A stretch of DNA of 34,260 nt from an uncultured Clostridia bacterium (GCA_937901125.1 CALCGT010000065.1:1-34260), one strand, 5' to 3'; numbered from the stretch's first letter, positions 8,279 to 16,903 are shown. Notes: generated by a model not told the origin, from the sequence alone. A program made the numbers and translations.

Positions 8279-8645
8279 AAAAATCTCCTCTCACTCTCGT
8301 CTTTATATCATAGTATATTTGTATGATTTATATGGATTAAATGTATCATCTTTACTGACATATGTCAATAGAAAAATGAAATCTTTCCTAATTTCTTTTC
8401 TAATGTTTTACTCCTTGAATAAAAATAAAACAAATTTCACGTATTGCGAACATTTTTCAACTTTTTCTTTGTATCCGTGTCGCTACCTTTTCCGGTGAAA
8501 TAATTATCCGTATAATAGAGGAAATAAGTTTCCGGGTACAAATTATACTTTTCCCGAAACCGGTTAGAATATAAAAAGTTTTCACCGCAGAACGTTTTTG
8601 ATTCATTTGCGAAGAAAATTTTGTCAAGATAGACGAGGTGAATGA
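8279..8645. other. Divergent intergenic region nifS / XRE regulator
   Basis: This 367-bp AT-rich spacer holds the nifS promoter on the minus strand and, toward the plus-strand XRE gene, a TATAAT at 8511-8516 with only a weak -35 (TTTCCG, 8489-8494). Nested inverted repeats lie around and after that -10: CGGTGAAA (8493-8500) with TTTCACCG (8580-8587), and TTTCCGGG (8529-8536) with CCCGAAA (8553-8559). They could be operators or form a leader hairpin. No further gene is visible. Confidence 0.5.
8340..8368 (-). promoter_or_regulatory. Putative nifS-nifU promoter with overlapping palindrome
   Basis: On the minus strand a perfect TTGACA (8368-8363) is 17 bp from TACATT (8345-8340), giving a leader of about 60 nt before nifS. 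The perfect 12-bp palindrome TGACATATGTCA (8356-8367) overlaps the -35 box and is a candidate repressor site. The promoter follows consensus spacing; the operator role is inference. Confidence 0.6.
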
Positions 8646-9068
8646 ATGGAATTCAAGGATCGCTTAAAAGCACTGAGAAAAGAAAAAAAATTGACGCAGG
8701 TCAAACTGGGCGAAATGCTCAACTATGGTTACACGGCGATCGCCAATTATGAATCCGGTCGAAACCAGCCCTCCATTCCCGATTTGAAAAAGATCGCTTC
8801 TATTTTCAATGTATCCATGGATTACCTGTTGGGTGTCAATGACATCCGTCATCCATATGTCATCGATGATGAAACTGCTGAATTTAACGAATTTCGCCGT
8901 TACTACGCAATGCTGAATGCTGACAGCAAAGATGAACTGATGCTGTATATGCAGTTTTTGGTTGACAGGCAGGATCGAATGAAAGCCCAAGCAAATCTGA
9001 GTTATGGCGAACCGGAAGCAAAAGGCACTATCCTGAGGGCAGCACAAAAATCTGAAGAATATCGCTAA
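8646..9068 (+). CDS. XRE-family transcriptional regulator
   Basis: The 140-aa product has an N-terminal HTH_3 domain (about 5-62): LKALRKEKKLTQVKLGEML, YTAIANYESGRNQPSIPDLK, and the typical end FNVSMDYLLGV. A C-terminal part of about 75 aa without a recognised sensor or catalytic motif follows, with a helical segment (RRYYAMLNADSKDELMLYMQ) resembling the dimerisation helices of SinR- or Xre-like repressors. GAGGTG precedes the start. It is transcribed alone, away from nifS, with a terminator just after it. The target and signal are unknown; the inverted repeats in its own upstream region suggest autoregulation. Confidence 0.85.
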   Translation: MEFKDRLKALRKEKKLTQVKLGEMLNYGYTAIANYESGRNQPSIPDLKKIASIFNVSMDYLLGVNDIRHPYVIDDETAEFNEFRRYYAMLNADSKDELMLYMQFLVDRQDRMKAQANLSYGEPEAKGTILRAAQKSEEYR

Positions 9069-9076
9069 TTATAATA

Positions 9077-9107
9077 AAAAGACTATGAGACATCCCATAG
9101 TCTTTTC
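9077..9107. terminator. Bidirectional terminator between the XRE gene and the SOD-like gene
   Basis: AAAAGACTATG and CATAGTCTTTT flank a 9-nt loop, with T-rich tracts on both sides (CTATTT on plus, TATTATAATT on minus). It sits between two convergent stops. Confidence 0.85.
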
Positions 9108-9110
9108 TAT

Positions 9111-9587
9111 TTATTGGATCACGCCACAAGCGATCTTCATCCCACTGTTTCCCGCAGGCTGGGTCATAAAATCATCTGGGTGCAGATGGATAACGATCGT
9201 CCGCCCGATGACTTCTTTCAATTGAAATCGATCGGTCAATACTGCCATCCATGCGCTGCCGCGATTGGAAAACAGCGGAGGCAGATCCCCTGCATGGTAA
9301 GGATGCAGACAGTTTTTCGGATTATAATGCCCCTTCGTATCGGCAAAATCATCCCCGCCACAACCATTTCCTTCATGGATATGGAAACCAAATACGCCGC
9401 CGCAGGGGTCTTGTTCCGGCAGACCATGGATATCCGCCACTACAAGCACACCTTTTTCCGTCTGAAAAAGCGTTACCATGCCTTTTAATTCGGGATAGGC
9501 CGCGGACCCCTGCAGCATTGCCTCCGCCATAGGCATTCCCGGCAATTCCTCCATCATTTCTTCTTTCCATTCTTCAAATGAAAGCAT
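9111..9587 (-). CDS. Cu/Zn superoxide dismutase family protein
   Basis: The 158-aa product matches the SOD_Cu fold, which dismutates superoxide to oxygen and hydrogen peroxide. Metal-ligand motifs are all present: FHIHEG (H69, H71), GHYNP (H87), HPYHAGD (H95, H98, D101) and VIHLHPDD (H134). The closing AGNSGMKIACGVI is also typical. The Zn loop is a few residues shorter than usual. There is no signal peptide, although bacterial SodC is normally exported, so a cytosolic location is predicted. The start at 9587 has GGGGTGG 5 bp upstream; an extension to a TTG at 9671 is possible but would run into the recN terminator. It is a single gene between two terminators. Activity is likely but unproven. 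Confidence 0.85.
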   Translation of the reverse strand: MLSFEEWKEEMMEELPGMPMAEAMLQGSAAYPELKGMVTLFQTEKGVLVVADIHGLPEQDPCGGVFGFHIHEGNGCGGDDFADTKGHYNPKNCLHPYHAGDLPPLFSNRGSAWMAVLTDRFQLKEVIGRTIVIHLHPDDFMTQPAGNSGMKIACGVIQ

Positions 9588-9681
9588 TATATCCACCCCT
9601 TTTTCACCATAGTATTCCCGCAGCATTTTATGGTGATAACCGGAAGCAAATCTGAAACCAAAAGGTTTCAAACAAACAGAA

Positions 9682-9703
9682 AGACTACGGTTTCCCGTAG
9701 TCT
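9682..9703 (-). terminator. Terminator after recN
   Basis: AGACTACGG (9682-9690) pairs with CCGTAGTCT (9695-9703) around a 4-nt loop. On the minus strand TTTCTGTTTG follows. It marks the end of the eleven-gene asp23-recN block. A further small palindrome, GAAACC-AAAA-GGTTTC, lies immediately downstream (about 9655-9670). Confidence 0.75.
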
Positions 9704-9708
9704 CATAA

Positions 9709-11385
9709 TTATTTTTCTGCGATCAATTCTCTCGCCGCTGCTAAGGTGGTTTCCGTTACATCGCTGCCGCCCATCAATCTGGCTACTTCCAGCACAGAGC
9801 CTTCCCCTTCCAGCGGTGTGACCTGCGTGGTGGTTTTCCCATGGCTACTTTCCTTTTCGATAAGGAAATGATGATCTGCCATGGCTGCGATCTGGGGCAG
9901 ATGGGTGATGCACAATATCTGCCGTTTGCTGCCCAAAATACGCATCTTTTCGCCAACTTTTCTTGCGGTTCTGCCGCTGACACCCGTATCGATCTCGTCA
10001 AAAATAAATGTACCGATCTCGTCTGCGTCCACCAGAACCGTTTTCAATGCCAGCATCACACGGCTCATTTCCCCGCCGGATGCGATCTTCGCCAATGGTT
10101 TCAGATTTTCACCTGCATTGGCAGAGATCAGAAATTCAACCTTATCCTTGCCGTCTGCTGTCCAATCGGCTTTATCATCGATCTGAATATGAAATCTAGC
10201 ATCCTTCATTTCCATGTCTTTCAAAGATGCCTCAATCTGCACCGCTACTCGTTGGGCAGTGGATCTCCGCAGGGCAGAAAGCTTTTCTGCTGCAGCAACC
10301 AACTTTTTCTGCTCTTTTTCCTTTTCCAGTGTCAGCTCAGCCACTTTTTCGCTACTGTTGGAAAGAAAATCCAGTTCCTGTAAGACTTTATCATAAAAGA
10401 CCAGCGCCGCTTCCACACTTCCGCCGTATTTTCGTTTTAATTTGTAAATCAGCTGAAGGCGTTCTTCGATCTCCTCCAGTGCATCGGGATCGTTTTCCTG
10501 TTTCCCCGCTTCCCGTTTCAATTCCCTTGCCGTGTCTTCCACTGCTGCATAGGCATCCGCCAATGCATCCGCAAAATTGTTCAGGCTATTATCATATTCC
10601 GCGGCTTCCTGCAGCTTTGCCAAGGCATCCCCCAATTGGTCGCAGGCAGAGGGCATCATATTTTCCCCATCATAGAGGAGAGCTATACTTTCGCCTGTCA
10701 GACGCATCAGCTTTTCCATGCTACTCAGACGTTTTTTCTGTTCCAGCAAATCTTCTTCCTCACCCAAACGCAGTTCCCCTGTCTCCAGTTCCTCTTTCTG
10801 AAATTGCAGAATATCCATACGCTGCTCCCTTTGGGATTCATCCCCCATCAGGGACTGCAGCTGTTTTTCCAGTTCCTTCAAGGCATGATAGCTTTTTTTA
10901 TATTCCTCCACGGCATCCCCAAAGCCTGCACCGCAGAAGCGATCCAACAGGCAGATATGTCTGGAAGGATTCAAAAGGGACTGATGTTCATGCTGTCCAT
11001 AAATATCGATGAGGTCTTCGGCAAATTCCTTGAGCATGCTGACAGTAACCGTAGAACCATTCACACGGCAGACGGATTTTCCTGCTTCACTGAGGGTTCT
11101 GGTGATGAGAACAGAACCATCCTCTTCCGGTTCGATGCCGTTTTCCTCCAGTTTTTCCTGCAAAGCTTCCGACTGCATGGCAAACAGAGCCTCTACGGAA
11201 GCCTGTTTTTCCCCATGGCGCAAAAAGTCCTTCCCTGCTCTGCCGCCCAGGGCAAACTGCAGAGAATCGATGACCATAGATTTCCCCGCACCCGTTTCAC
11301 CTGTCAGAATATTCAGCCCCTCGCCAAAGGAGATCTCACTTTCCTTGATGAGTGCCACATTTTTGATATGCAGATGTTCCAGCAT
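9709..11385 (-). CDS. recN: DNA repair protein RecN
   Basis: RecN is an SMC-like ATPase that gathers DNA ends early in double-strand-break repair. The 558-aa product has the expected length. Walker A GETGAGKS (29-36) sits in the N-terminal half. A long coiled-coil centre (about 150-370) is rich in Glu, Lys and Leu. The C-terminal half carries the ABC signature ASGGEMSRVMLALK and Walker B IFDEIDTGVSG, then ITHLPQIAA. AAGGAGG lies upstream of the ATG. It is the last gene of the block, only 20 bp after argR, an association conserved across Clostridia and Bacilli. Confidence 0.97.
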   Translation of the reverse strand: MLEHLHIKNVALIKESEISFGEGLNILTGETGAGKSMVIDSLQFALGGRAGKDFLRHGEKQASVEALFAMQSEALQEKLEENGIEPEEDGSVLITRTLSEAGKSVCRVNGSTVTVSMLKEFAEDLIDIYGQHEHQSLLNPSRHICLLDRFCGAGFGDAVEEYKKSYHALKELEKQLQSLMGDESQREQRMDILQFQKEELETGELRLGEEEDLLEQKKRLSSMEKLMRLTGESIALLYDGENMMPSACDQLGDALAKLQEAAEYDNSLNNFADALADAYAAVEDTARELKREAGKQENDPDALEEIEERLQLIYKLKRKYGGSVEAALVFYDKVLQELDFLSNSSEKVAELTLEKEKEQKKLVAAAEKLSALRRSTAQRVAVQIEASLKDMEMKDARFHIQIDDKADWTADGKDKVEFLISANAGENLKPLAKIASGGEMSRVMLALKTVLVDADEIGTFIFDEIDTGVSGRTARKVGEKMRILGSKRQILCITHLPQIAAMADHHFLIEKESSHGKTTTQVTPLEGEGSVLEVARLMGGSDVTETTLAAARELIAEK

Positions 11386-11405
11386 AAAGCGTCCCTCCTT
11401 ACCAT

Positions 11406-11861
11406 TCAGGCGCTATGGATGATACGATACAGTTTTTCGATGATGACTGCCGCCTGATTATGGGTGCGAACAACGCAGAAAACCGTATCGTCCCCAGCGA
11501 TAGTGCCAAGGATCTCACTGTTCTGCATATTGTCCAAAGCGACCGCCACCGCCATGCCCATACCGTCCAGTGTTTTGATGACAATCATATTCTGGGCATA
11601 GTCCATCTTCACCACGGCTTCCTTAAATACGCGGGTCAGTCGTTCCGTCACTTCTGTGTCATTGCCGGTAATGACTGCATATTTCTGGCGGCCTTTTTCT
11701 GTGGCGATCTTTGTCAGCTTCATTTCGCGGATATCACGGGAAACAGTGGCCTGGGTCACCATAAAGCCTTCTTCACAAAGCTTTTGCGCCAGTTCGTCCT
11801 GTGTTTCGATATCATAATTTTCGATCAATTCCAAAATTTTTGCATGTCTGGCGATTTTCAT
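11406..11861 (-). CDS. argR: Arginine repressor ArgR/AhrC
   Basis: This 151-aa hexameric repressor binds ARG boxes when loaded with arginine. It controls arginine synthesis and catabolism and also acts as a recombination accessory factor in other species. The N-terminal winged helix (1-70) contains TQATVSRDIREMKL, the recognition helix signature. The C-terminal oligomerisation and arginine-binding domain ends with GTIAGDDTVFCVVR, whose GDD motif contacts arginine. AAGGAGG precedes the ATG by about 10 bp. No arginine genes lie nearby; the position between nadK and recN is the conserved one for this family. Confidence 0.96.
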   Translation of the reverse strand: MKIARHAKILELIENYDIETQDELAQKLCEEGFMVTQATVSRDIREMKLTKIATEKGRQKYAVITGNDTEVTERLTRVFKEAVVKMDYAQNMIVIKTLDGMGMAVAVALDNMQNSEILGTIAGDDTVFCVVRTHNQAAVIIEKLYRIIHSA

Positions 11862-11897
11862 CGCTGCAGCCCTCCTTACTTTCGCAGAAAGAAAAAA

Positions 11898-12752
11898 TCA
11901 CTTTGATAATTTATGTCGCAATACATCATAAAAACTCTGGGGTTTTGTTTTGATGATGGTCGTGCAGACTGCTGCTTTGCGGATCTGCACCACGTTTTTG
12001 CCCATCAGCGTCTTGTTATCCTGTCCATCGGCACTGATGGTAAAAGGGGTATCCTCCCTGCTGGGGTTGATTTCCACCGTCACCACATCATCGGCAGAAA
12101 CCACGATGGGTCTGCTGGTAAGGGTATGGGGGGAGATGGGCGTGATGGCAATGATCTGCGCATCCGCCTTCAGCACGGGACCGCCCGCAGAAAGATTATA
12201 GGCAGTGGAGCCTGTAGGGGTACAGATGATGACGCCATCGGCTCGCAGGGTATCCACGTATTCATCATTTATAAATACATTAAATTCCAATATTTTATAG
12301 AGATTGCCACGGGTGATACAAATATCATTCAGGGCGATCATCCCTGTTTTTCGCACGGTTTCCTTCGCCAAAGTGCATTCCAGCATCATGCGTTTTTCCA
12401 GCTTATAATTTCCGTTCAGAACTTTATCGATGGCCAGCTCTGCGTTATTTTTTTCTTCTGCTGTCAGGAAGCCCAGCGTACCCAGATTGATGCCCAAAAT
12501 GGGCTTTTCAAAATTTGCCGTTCTTCTGCCGACCCCCAGAAGAGTACCATCGCCGCCTAAGGAAATCAGAAAATCACTATCCTGATACAGAGCTTTTTCC
12601 TCTCTGGCATACTGGGGCAGTTCTGCCAATGCCGCCACTTCTTCAGAAAGCTGCGGCTCACAGCCCTTTTCCAGCAGATAGTTCACCAGTCGCTTCGTCA
12701 CAGCCAGTCCTTTATCCTTCTGCACATTGGGTAAGATCGCTACTTTTTTCAT
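11898..12752 (-). CDS. nadK: NAD kinase (ATP- or polyphosphate-dependent)
   Basis: NadK phosphorylates NAD+ to NADP+, the only route to NADP. The 284-aa product shows the GGDGT motif (66-70) that holds the phosphate donor, NLGTLGFLTA, ALNDICITRG, and the conserved PTGSTAYNLSAGGP. The start at 12752 is preferred because GAGGTGG lies about 6 bp upstream. An ATG at 12767 overlaps the tlyA stop as ATGA and would add MRWKK, so that start cannot be excluded. It is co-transcribed with tlyA upstream and argR downstream (36-bp gap). Confidence 0.96.
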   Translation of the reverse strand: MKKVAILPNVQKDKGLAVTKRLVNYLLEKGCEPQLSEEVAALAELPQYAREEKALYQDSDFLISLGGDGTLLGVGRRTANFEKPILGINLGTLGFLTAEEKNNAELAIDKVLNGNYKLEKRMMLECTLAKETVRKTGMIALNDICITRGNLYKILEFNVFINDEYVDTLRADGVIICTPTGSTAYNLSAGGPVLKADAQIIAITPISPHTLTSRPIVVSADDVVTVEINPSREDTPFTISADGQDNKTLMGKNVVQIRKAAVCTTIIKTKPQSFYDVLRHKLSK

Positions 12753-12763
12753 CTTCTTCCACC

Positions 12764-13594
12764 TCATTTCTCTCCTGAAAGGATTTTATGAGATTCTGTT
12801 ACAACTTCCTCCAGTTTTGCCTGTACTTCTTCTTCTGTCATACCCGTCTGGCTCTTATCCAGATAGATCAAATATTCGATATTGCCTTCCGGCCCTTTGA
12901 TGGGAGAGAAGCTCAGCCCCAAAATCCCCAGATTCTGTGCCCGTACATAATTTGCAATCATTTCGATGACTTCTTTATGTACGGTGATATCTCTCACGAC
13001 ACCCTTTTTGCCGACCTTTTCTCTGCCTGCTTCAAACTGGGGCTTGATGAGGCAGACAAGCTGGCCTCTTTCTCCCAAAACGCCCAAAACCGCAGGCAGC
13101 ACCTTCGTCAGGGAAATAAAGGAAACATCAATAGAGGCAAACTCCCCTTCATCGGGCACTTGTTCATGGGTCACATAGCGCACGTTGGTCTTTTCCAGAC
13201 AAACGACTCTTTCGTCATTCCGCAGCTTCCATGCAAACTGACCATAACCCACATCAATGGCATAGACCTTGGATGCGCCATTCTGCAGCATACAATCCGT
13301 AAAGCCGCCTGTGGAGGCACCAATATCCAGACAGATTTTTCCATCCAGAGAAATGCCAAATTCGTCCACTGCTTTTTCCAGCTTATAGCCGCCGCGGCTG
13401 ACATACTTCATCTGATTGCCCTTCACTTCCAGAGCCGCATTCACAGCCACCTTCGTGCCTGCTTTATCCTCCTTCTGACCGTCAACATAAACATTGCCCG
13501 CCATGATATAAGCCTTTGCCAGTTCTCTGGAAATAGCCAGCCCCTGCTGTACCAGTAAAACATCTAATCTTTCTTTTTCCACCTTTTCTGCCAT
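12764..13594 (-). CDS. tlyA: TlyA family rRNA 2'-O-methyltransferase
   Basis: The product (276 aa) has an N-terminal S4 RNA-binding domain (RLDVLLVQQGLAISRELAKA to about residue 65). An FtsJ/RrmJ-type SAM methyltransferase domain follows, with motif I LDIGASTGGFTDCML and FASIDVSFISLTKVLP. Characterised TlyA proteins methylate C1409 of 16S and, in some species, C1920 of 23S rRNA; homologues are also annotated as hemolysin A. The start at 13594 is favoured because GGGAGA is 6 bp upstream. An ATG at 13600 overlaps the dxs stop as ATGA. It is tightly coupled to dxs and nadK. Confidence 0.94.
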   Translation of the reverse strand: MAEKVEKERLDVLLVQQGLAISRELAKAYIMAGNVYVDGQKEDKAGTKVAVNAALEVKGNQMKYVSRGGYKLEKAVDEFGISLDGKICLDIGASTGGFTDCMLQNGASKVYAIDVGYGQFAWKLRNDERVVCLEKTNVRYVTHEQVPDEGEFASIDVSFISLTKVLPAVLGVLGERGQLVCLIKPQFEAGREKVGKKGVVRDITVHKEVIEMIANYVRAQNLGILGLSFSPIKGPEGNIEYLIYLDKSQTGMTEEEVQAKLEEVVTESHKILSGEK

Positions 13595-13596
13595 GG

Positions 13597-15465
13597 TCAT
13601 TCTCCCAATCTCTTCTTTATACTTTCATAAATACCCACAGCATCCAGCCCGTATCTTTCAAAAAGCTGTGTCTGGGTGCCTTGTTCGATATATTTGTCCG
13701 GAAAAGCCAGGTTCAGGATATCTGCCTGAATGCTATGATCCCCATAAAATTCCATTACTTTTGAACCTAAACCGCCCCCGCGGAGATTATCCTCCACCGT
13801 TACGATATGCACACAAGTTTCCGCCGCCTTTCGCAGCATTGCTTCATCCAAAGGCTTGATAAAACGCATGTTCACCAACATAGGATGGCAACCATCTGCT
13901 TCCAGCAGCTTTGCAGCATCTGCCGCCGCCTTCATCATGTGGCCTTCTGCCAGAATGGCGATTTTTTCACCTTCCTGAATCAGTTCTGCCTTTCCATATT
14001 CGATGGGCTGTTTATTTTCAGAGAAGGCTGTCTCTGCCGTCCCTCTGGGGTAACGCACCGCGATGGGGCCATCCCATTTATTTACGGCAAAATCCAGCAT
14101 TTCTTCCAGCTCCCAGCCGTTCTTTGGAGAAAGGACGGTCATATTTGGGATATGGCTCAGGAAGGACAGATCGAAGACACCCTGATGGGTCTCCCCATCT
14201 GCCCCGACGACGCCTGCTCTGTCGATGGCAAAGACCACATGGAGGTTCTGCATACAAACATCATGGACGATCTGGTCATATGCCCTTTGCAGGAAAGAGG
14301 AATACACCGCAAACACAGGCGTGATGCCGCCTTTTGCTAAACCTGCCGCAAAGGTGGTACCATGCTGTTCCGCAATAGCAACGTCAAAGAAACGTTTCGG
14401 GAAGGCTCTCTGGAATTTTTCATAGCCTGTCCCACCGCTCATTGCCGCAGTGATGCCAACGACTTTGGGGTTGTTTTTGCCGATCTCCACCATTTTTTCG
14501 CCAAACACGGTAGACCAGCTCTTGCTGCCCTTGGAGGTAGGCAAGCCCGTTTTCAGATCGAATGCCCCAACGCCATGGTAATCCCAAGGGCGTTCCTCCG
14601 CATAGGGATAGCCCTTGCCCTTGATGGTCTTTACATGGATTAGAACAGGACGATTCATTTCCTTCACGTTCTGGAGCAATTCGATCAGCTCCGGCAAGTC
14701 ATGCCCGTCCACAGGGCCTATGTATTTGAAGCCCAGCTGTTCAAACAGCCCCCCGTGGATCAGCAGCATCTTTGCCCCGTCCCGGACATTTTTCAGCACC
14801 TGATAGGTGCCTTCCCCAATGACAGGCACATTATTTCTGAACTGCTTCACTGCTTCCTTCCAACCCCGATATTGGTTGCTGGTACGAAGGTTATTCAGGT
14901 GTCTGCTCATGGCCCCCACGTTCGTATCAATAGACATCTGATTATCATTCAGAATGACGATCAGATTGGTATGTTCTTTTCCTGCATTATTCAATGCTTC
15001 ATAGGCCAGACCGCCTGTCATGGAGCCATCCCCGATGACTGCGATGACGTGTTCCTTGCCACCCATCAGGTCACGGGCTTTTGCCAGACCCAATGCCGCC
15101 GAGATAGACGTTGAGCTATGCCCCGCTGCAAAAGCATCACAAGCACTTTCATTGGGCTTAGGAAAGCCGCTCAGCCCGTCCAGCTGGCGGAGGTGGTCGA
15201 AGCCTTCCTTTCTGCCGGTCAGAATCTTATGGATATAAGCCTGATGCCCTACGTCCCATACGATCTTATCCTTGGGCAGGTCGAAACAATATTCCAATGC
15301 CACCGTCAGCTCTACCACCCCCAGATTGGACGCCAGATGCCCGCCGGTTTTGGAGACCTTCTGCAACAGGAATTTTCTCAGTTCCTTACACAGAACAGCC
15401 ATCTCTTCCCCATTCAATTTTTTGATATCTTCAGTGGAATGAATTCGATTCAAAATTCTGTCCAC
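13597..15465 (-). CDS. dxs: 1-deoxy-D-xylulose-5-phosphate synthase
   Basis: Dxs condenses pyruvate with glyceraldehyde-3-phosphate using thiamine diphosphate, the first step of the MEP isoprenoid pathway and also a source for thiamine and pyridoxal. The 622-aa product is full length and transketolase-like: HLASNLGVVELTVALEY, DVGHQAYIHK, the ThDP motif GDGSMTGGLAYEALNNAG, VFAIDRAGVVGADGETHQG and the RYPRG strand of the pyrimidine domain. It overlaps tlyA by a few bases and lies downstream of ispA, linking isoprenoid precursor supply to prenyl elongation. Confidence 0.97.
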   Translation of the reverse strand: MDRILNRIHSTEDIKKLNGEEMAVLCKELRKFLLQKVSKTGGHLASNLGVVELTVALEYCFDLPKDKIVWDVGHQAYIHKILTGRKEGFDHLRQLDGLSGFPKPNESACDAFAAGHSSTSISAALGLAKARDLMGGKEHVIAVIGDGSMTGGLAYEALNNAGKEHTNLIVILNDNQMSIDTNVGAMSRHLNNLRTSNQYRGWKEAVKQFRNNVPVIGEGTYQVLKNVRDGAKMLLIHGGLFEQLGFKYIGPVDGHDLPELIELLQNVKEMNRPVLIHVKTIKGKGYPYAEERPWDYHGVGAFDLKTGLPTSKGSKSWSTVFGEKMVEIGKNNPKVVGITAAMSGGTGYEKFQRAFPKRFFDVAIAEQHGTTFAAGLAKGGITPVFAVYSSFLQRAYDQIVHDVCMQNLHVVFAIDRAGVVGADGETHQGVFDLSFLSHIPNMTVLSPKNGWELEEMLDFAVNKWDGPIAVRYPRGTAETAFSENKQPIEYGKAELIQEGEKIAILAEGHMMKAAADAAKLLEADGCHPMLVNMRFIKPLDEAMLRKAAETCVHIVTVEDNLRGGGLGSKVMEFYGDHSIQADILNLAFPDKYIEQGTQTQLFERYGLDAVGIYESIKKRLGE

Positions 15466-15525
15466 AGTTTCACCAACTCTCTATTCTTACAAAATTGCAC
15501 AAAGGCTGATGCGCCGCAAACAGCG

Positions 15526-15957
15526 TTACATCCAAAGCCCAATCACGATACCCAGCAATGCCCCTGCGGCAACCTCCAGAGGGGTATGCCCCAGAAGTTC
15601 CTTCAGTTCACCCACATCGGGTATCTTGTGTTCCAAAATCAACATATTCAAAATTTCCGCCTGCTTGCCTGCCGCTCTTCTGATCCCCTGAGCGTCATAC
15701 ATAGTGACAAAGGAGAAAATCAGCGCAATGGCAAACAACGGGGAATCAAATCCATAGTACTTCCCAATGCTAAAGGAAAGTGCCATGGTAAAGGAAGAAT
15801 GGGAACTGGGCATACCGCCTGTCCCCACGATGCGAGATGCATCGAATTTTTTATCCACGATCAACGTCAGGATAATCTTGATGCCCTGTGCCGCTGCCCA
15901 TGCGATGATGGCAGCCCAAAAAGGCGTATTCTGCAGAATTGCCTGGAAGTTATACAT
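15526..15957 (-). CDS. Divergent PAP2 / DUF212 family membrane protein
   Basis: The 143-aa product belongs to the DUF212 family (YuiD-like, a divergent acid phosphatase/vanadium haloperoxidase group). Visible signatures are GTGGMPSSHSSF, which resembles the PAP2 PSGH motif, and SFVTMYDAQGIRRAAGKQAE. About four hydrophobic segments place it in the membrane. A role in dephosphorylating prenyl or lipid pyrophosphates is plausible given its place between ispA and dxs, but this is inference. No function is proven for the family to my knowledge. Confidence 0.85.
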   Translation of the reverse strand: MYNFQAILQNTPFWAAIIAWAAAQGIKIILTLIVDKKFDASRIVGTGGMPSSHSSFTMALSFSIGKYYGFDSPLFAIALIFSFVTMYDAQGIRRAAGKQAEILNMLILEHKIPDVGELKELLGHTPLEVAAGALLGIVIGLWM

Positions 15958-16001
15958 ACCATCGCCTTCTTTCTGCTTCTTTCAAAAATGCAAAACGCAT
16001 A

Positions 16002-16026
16002 AACGTTCAAAACGTTCAGAACGTTC
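16002..16026. repeat. Three 9-bp tandem repeats at the ispA stop
   Basis: AACGTTC occurs at 16002-16008, 16011-16017 and 16020-16026, a 9-bp period. Each unit contains the palindrome AACGTT. The repeat crosses the ispA stop (16016-16018) and encodes its last residues RTF. Confidence 0.8.
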
Positions 16027-16903
16027 TTGTTGTCAGATATTCTGTCAGGGCTGCTAAAAATTCGCAGCGATCGCCCTGTTTTTTCCAGATATCCATGGCC
16101 TCTTGAGAAAACTTCGCCGCGATCTCACGGGATTTTTCGATACCATAGAGGGTCACATAGGTGGTCTTCTGGTTCTTTTCATCGCTGTGGATAGGCTTGC
16201 CCAATTCTTCCATGGTGCTGGTCACATCCAGAATATCGTCTAAAATCTGGAATGCCACACCGATTTTTTCGCCTGCCAAAGCAAACTGTTCCGCCGTTTC
16301 TTTGTCCGCACCGCCGATGATGGCACCTGCTTCCAAAGCACCGCGGATCATCGCCGCAGTCTTATGCAAATGGATATAATCCAGCGTCTCCTTGTCTAAT
16401 GGCTTGCCTTCGAAATATACATCTACCACCTGCCCCGTCAGCATACCGAAAACACCTGCGCCGTGAGCAATGGCCTTCATGGCACCTGTGGTCTGGGGTG
16501 TGGGGTTTTTCAGGCAGGCATCCGTCATAGTTTCCATGGCATGGTGCAGCAATCCATCCCCCGCCAGAATCGCCATATCTTCCCCAAAAACCTTATGGCT
16601 TGTCAATCTGCCACGGCGATAATCGTCGTTATCCATAGCAGGCAGGTCGTCATGGATCAGGGAATAGGTGTGAATCATTTCTAGGGCGCAGGCAAAGGGC
16701 AGAGCATCTTCCTTCTTGCCGCCCACCGCTTCACAAGCTGCCAATACCATCATGGGGCGCAGCCGTTTGCCCCCTGCCAGCAGGCTATAGCGCATGGCTT
16801 CAAAAATCACAGGAGGGAACTCCTTCTGCTGGGGCACTGCTTTTTCCAGGGCTGCCTCGATATATGCACATCTTTCTTTCATTTCCTGTTTTAAGTCGAT
16901 CAT
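16016..16903 (-). CDS. ispA: Polyprenyl synthase IspA (farnesyl/geranyl diphosphate synthase type)
   Basis: The 295-aa trans-prenyltransferase chains IPP onto allylic diphosphates. The first aspartate-rich motif is DDLPAMD (85-91), the second DDILD (222-226). GGKRLRP binds IPP. The YSLIH stretch before the first motif matches short-chain bacterial IspA enzymes, so farnesyl diphosphate is the likely product. The start at 16903 has GGAGG 7 bp upstream. An ATG directly before it overlaps the xseB stop as ATGA. A longer frame to 17002 merely reads xseB in another frame. The C-terminal TTRTF is atypical because a tandem repeat crosses the stop. Confidence 0.93.
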   Translation of the reverse strand: MIDLKQEMKERCAYIEAALEKAVPQQKEFPPVIFEAMRYSLLAGGKRLRPMMVLAACEAVGGKKEDALPFACALEMIHTYSLIHDDLPAMDNDDYRRGRLTSHKVFGEDMAILAGDGLLHHAMETMTDACLKNPTPQTTGAMKAIAHGAGVFGMLTGQVVDVYFEGKPLDKETLDYIHLHKTAAMIRGALEAGAIIGGADKETAEQFALAGEKIGVAFQILDDILDVTSTMEELGKPIHSDEKNQKTTYVTLYGIEKSREIAAKFSQEAMDIWKKQGDRCEFLAALTEYLTTRTF

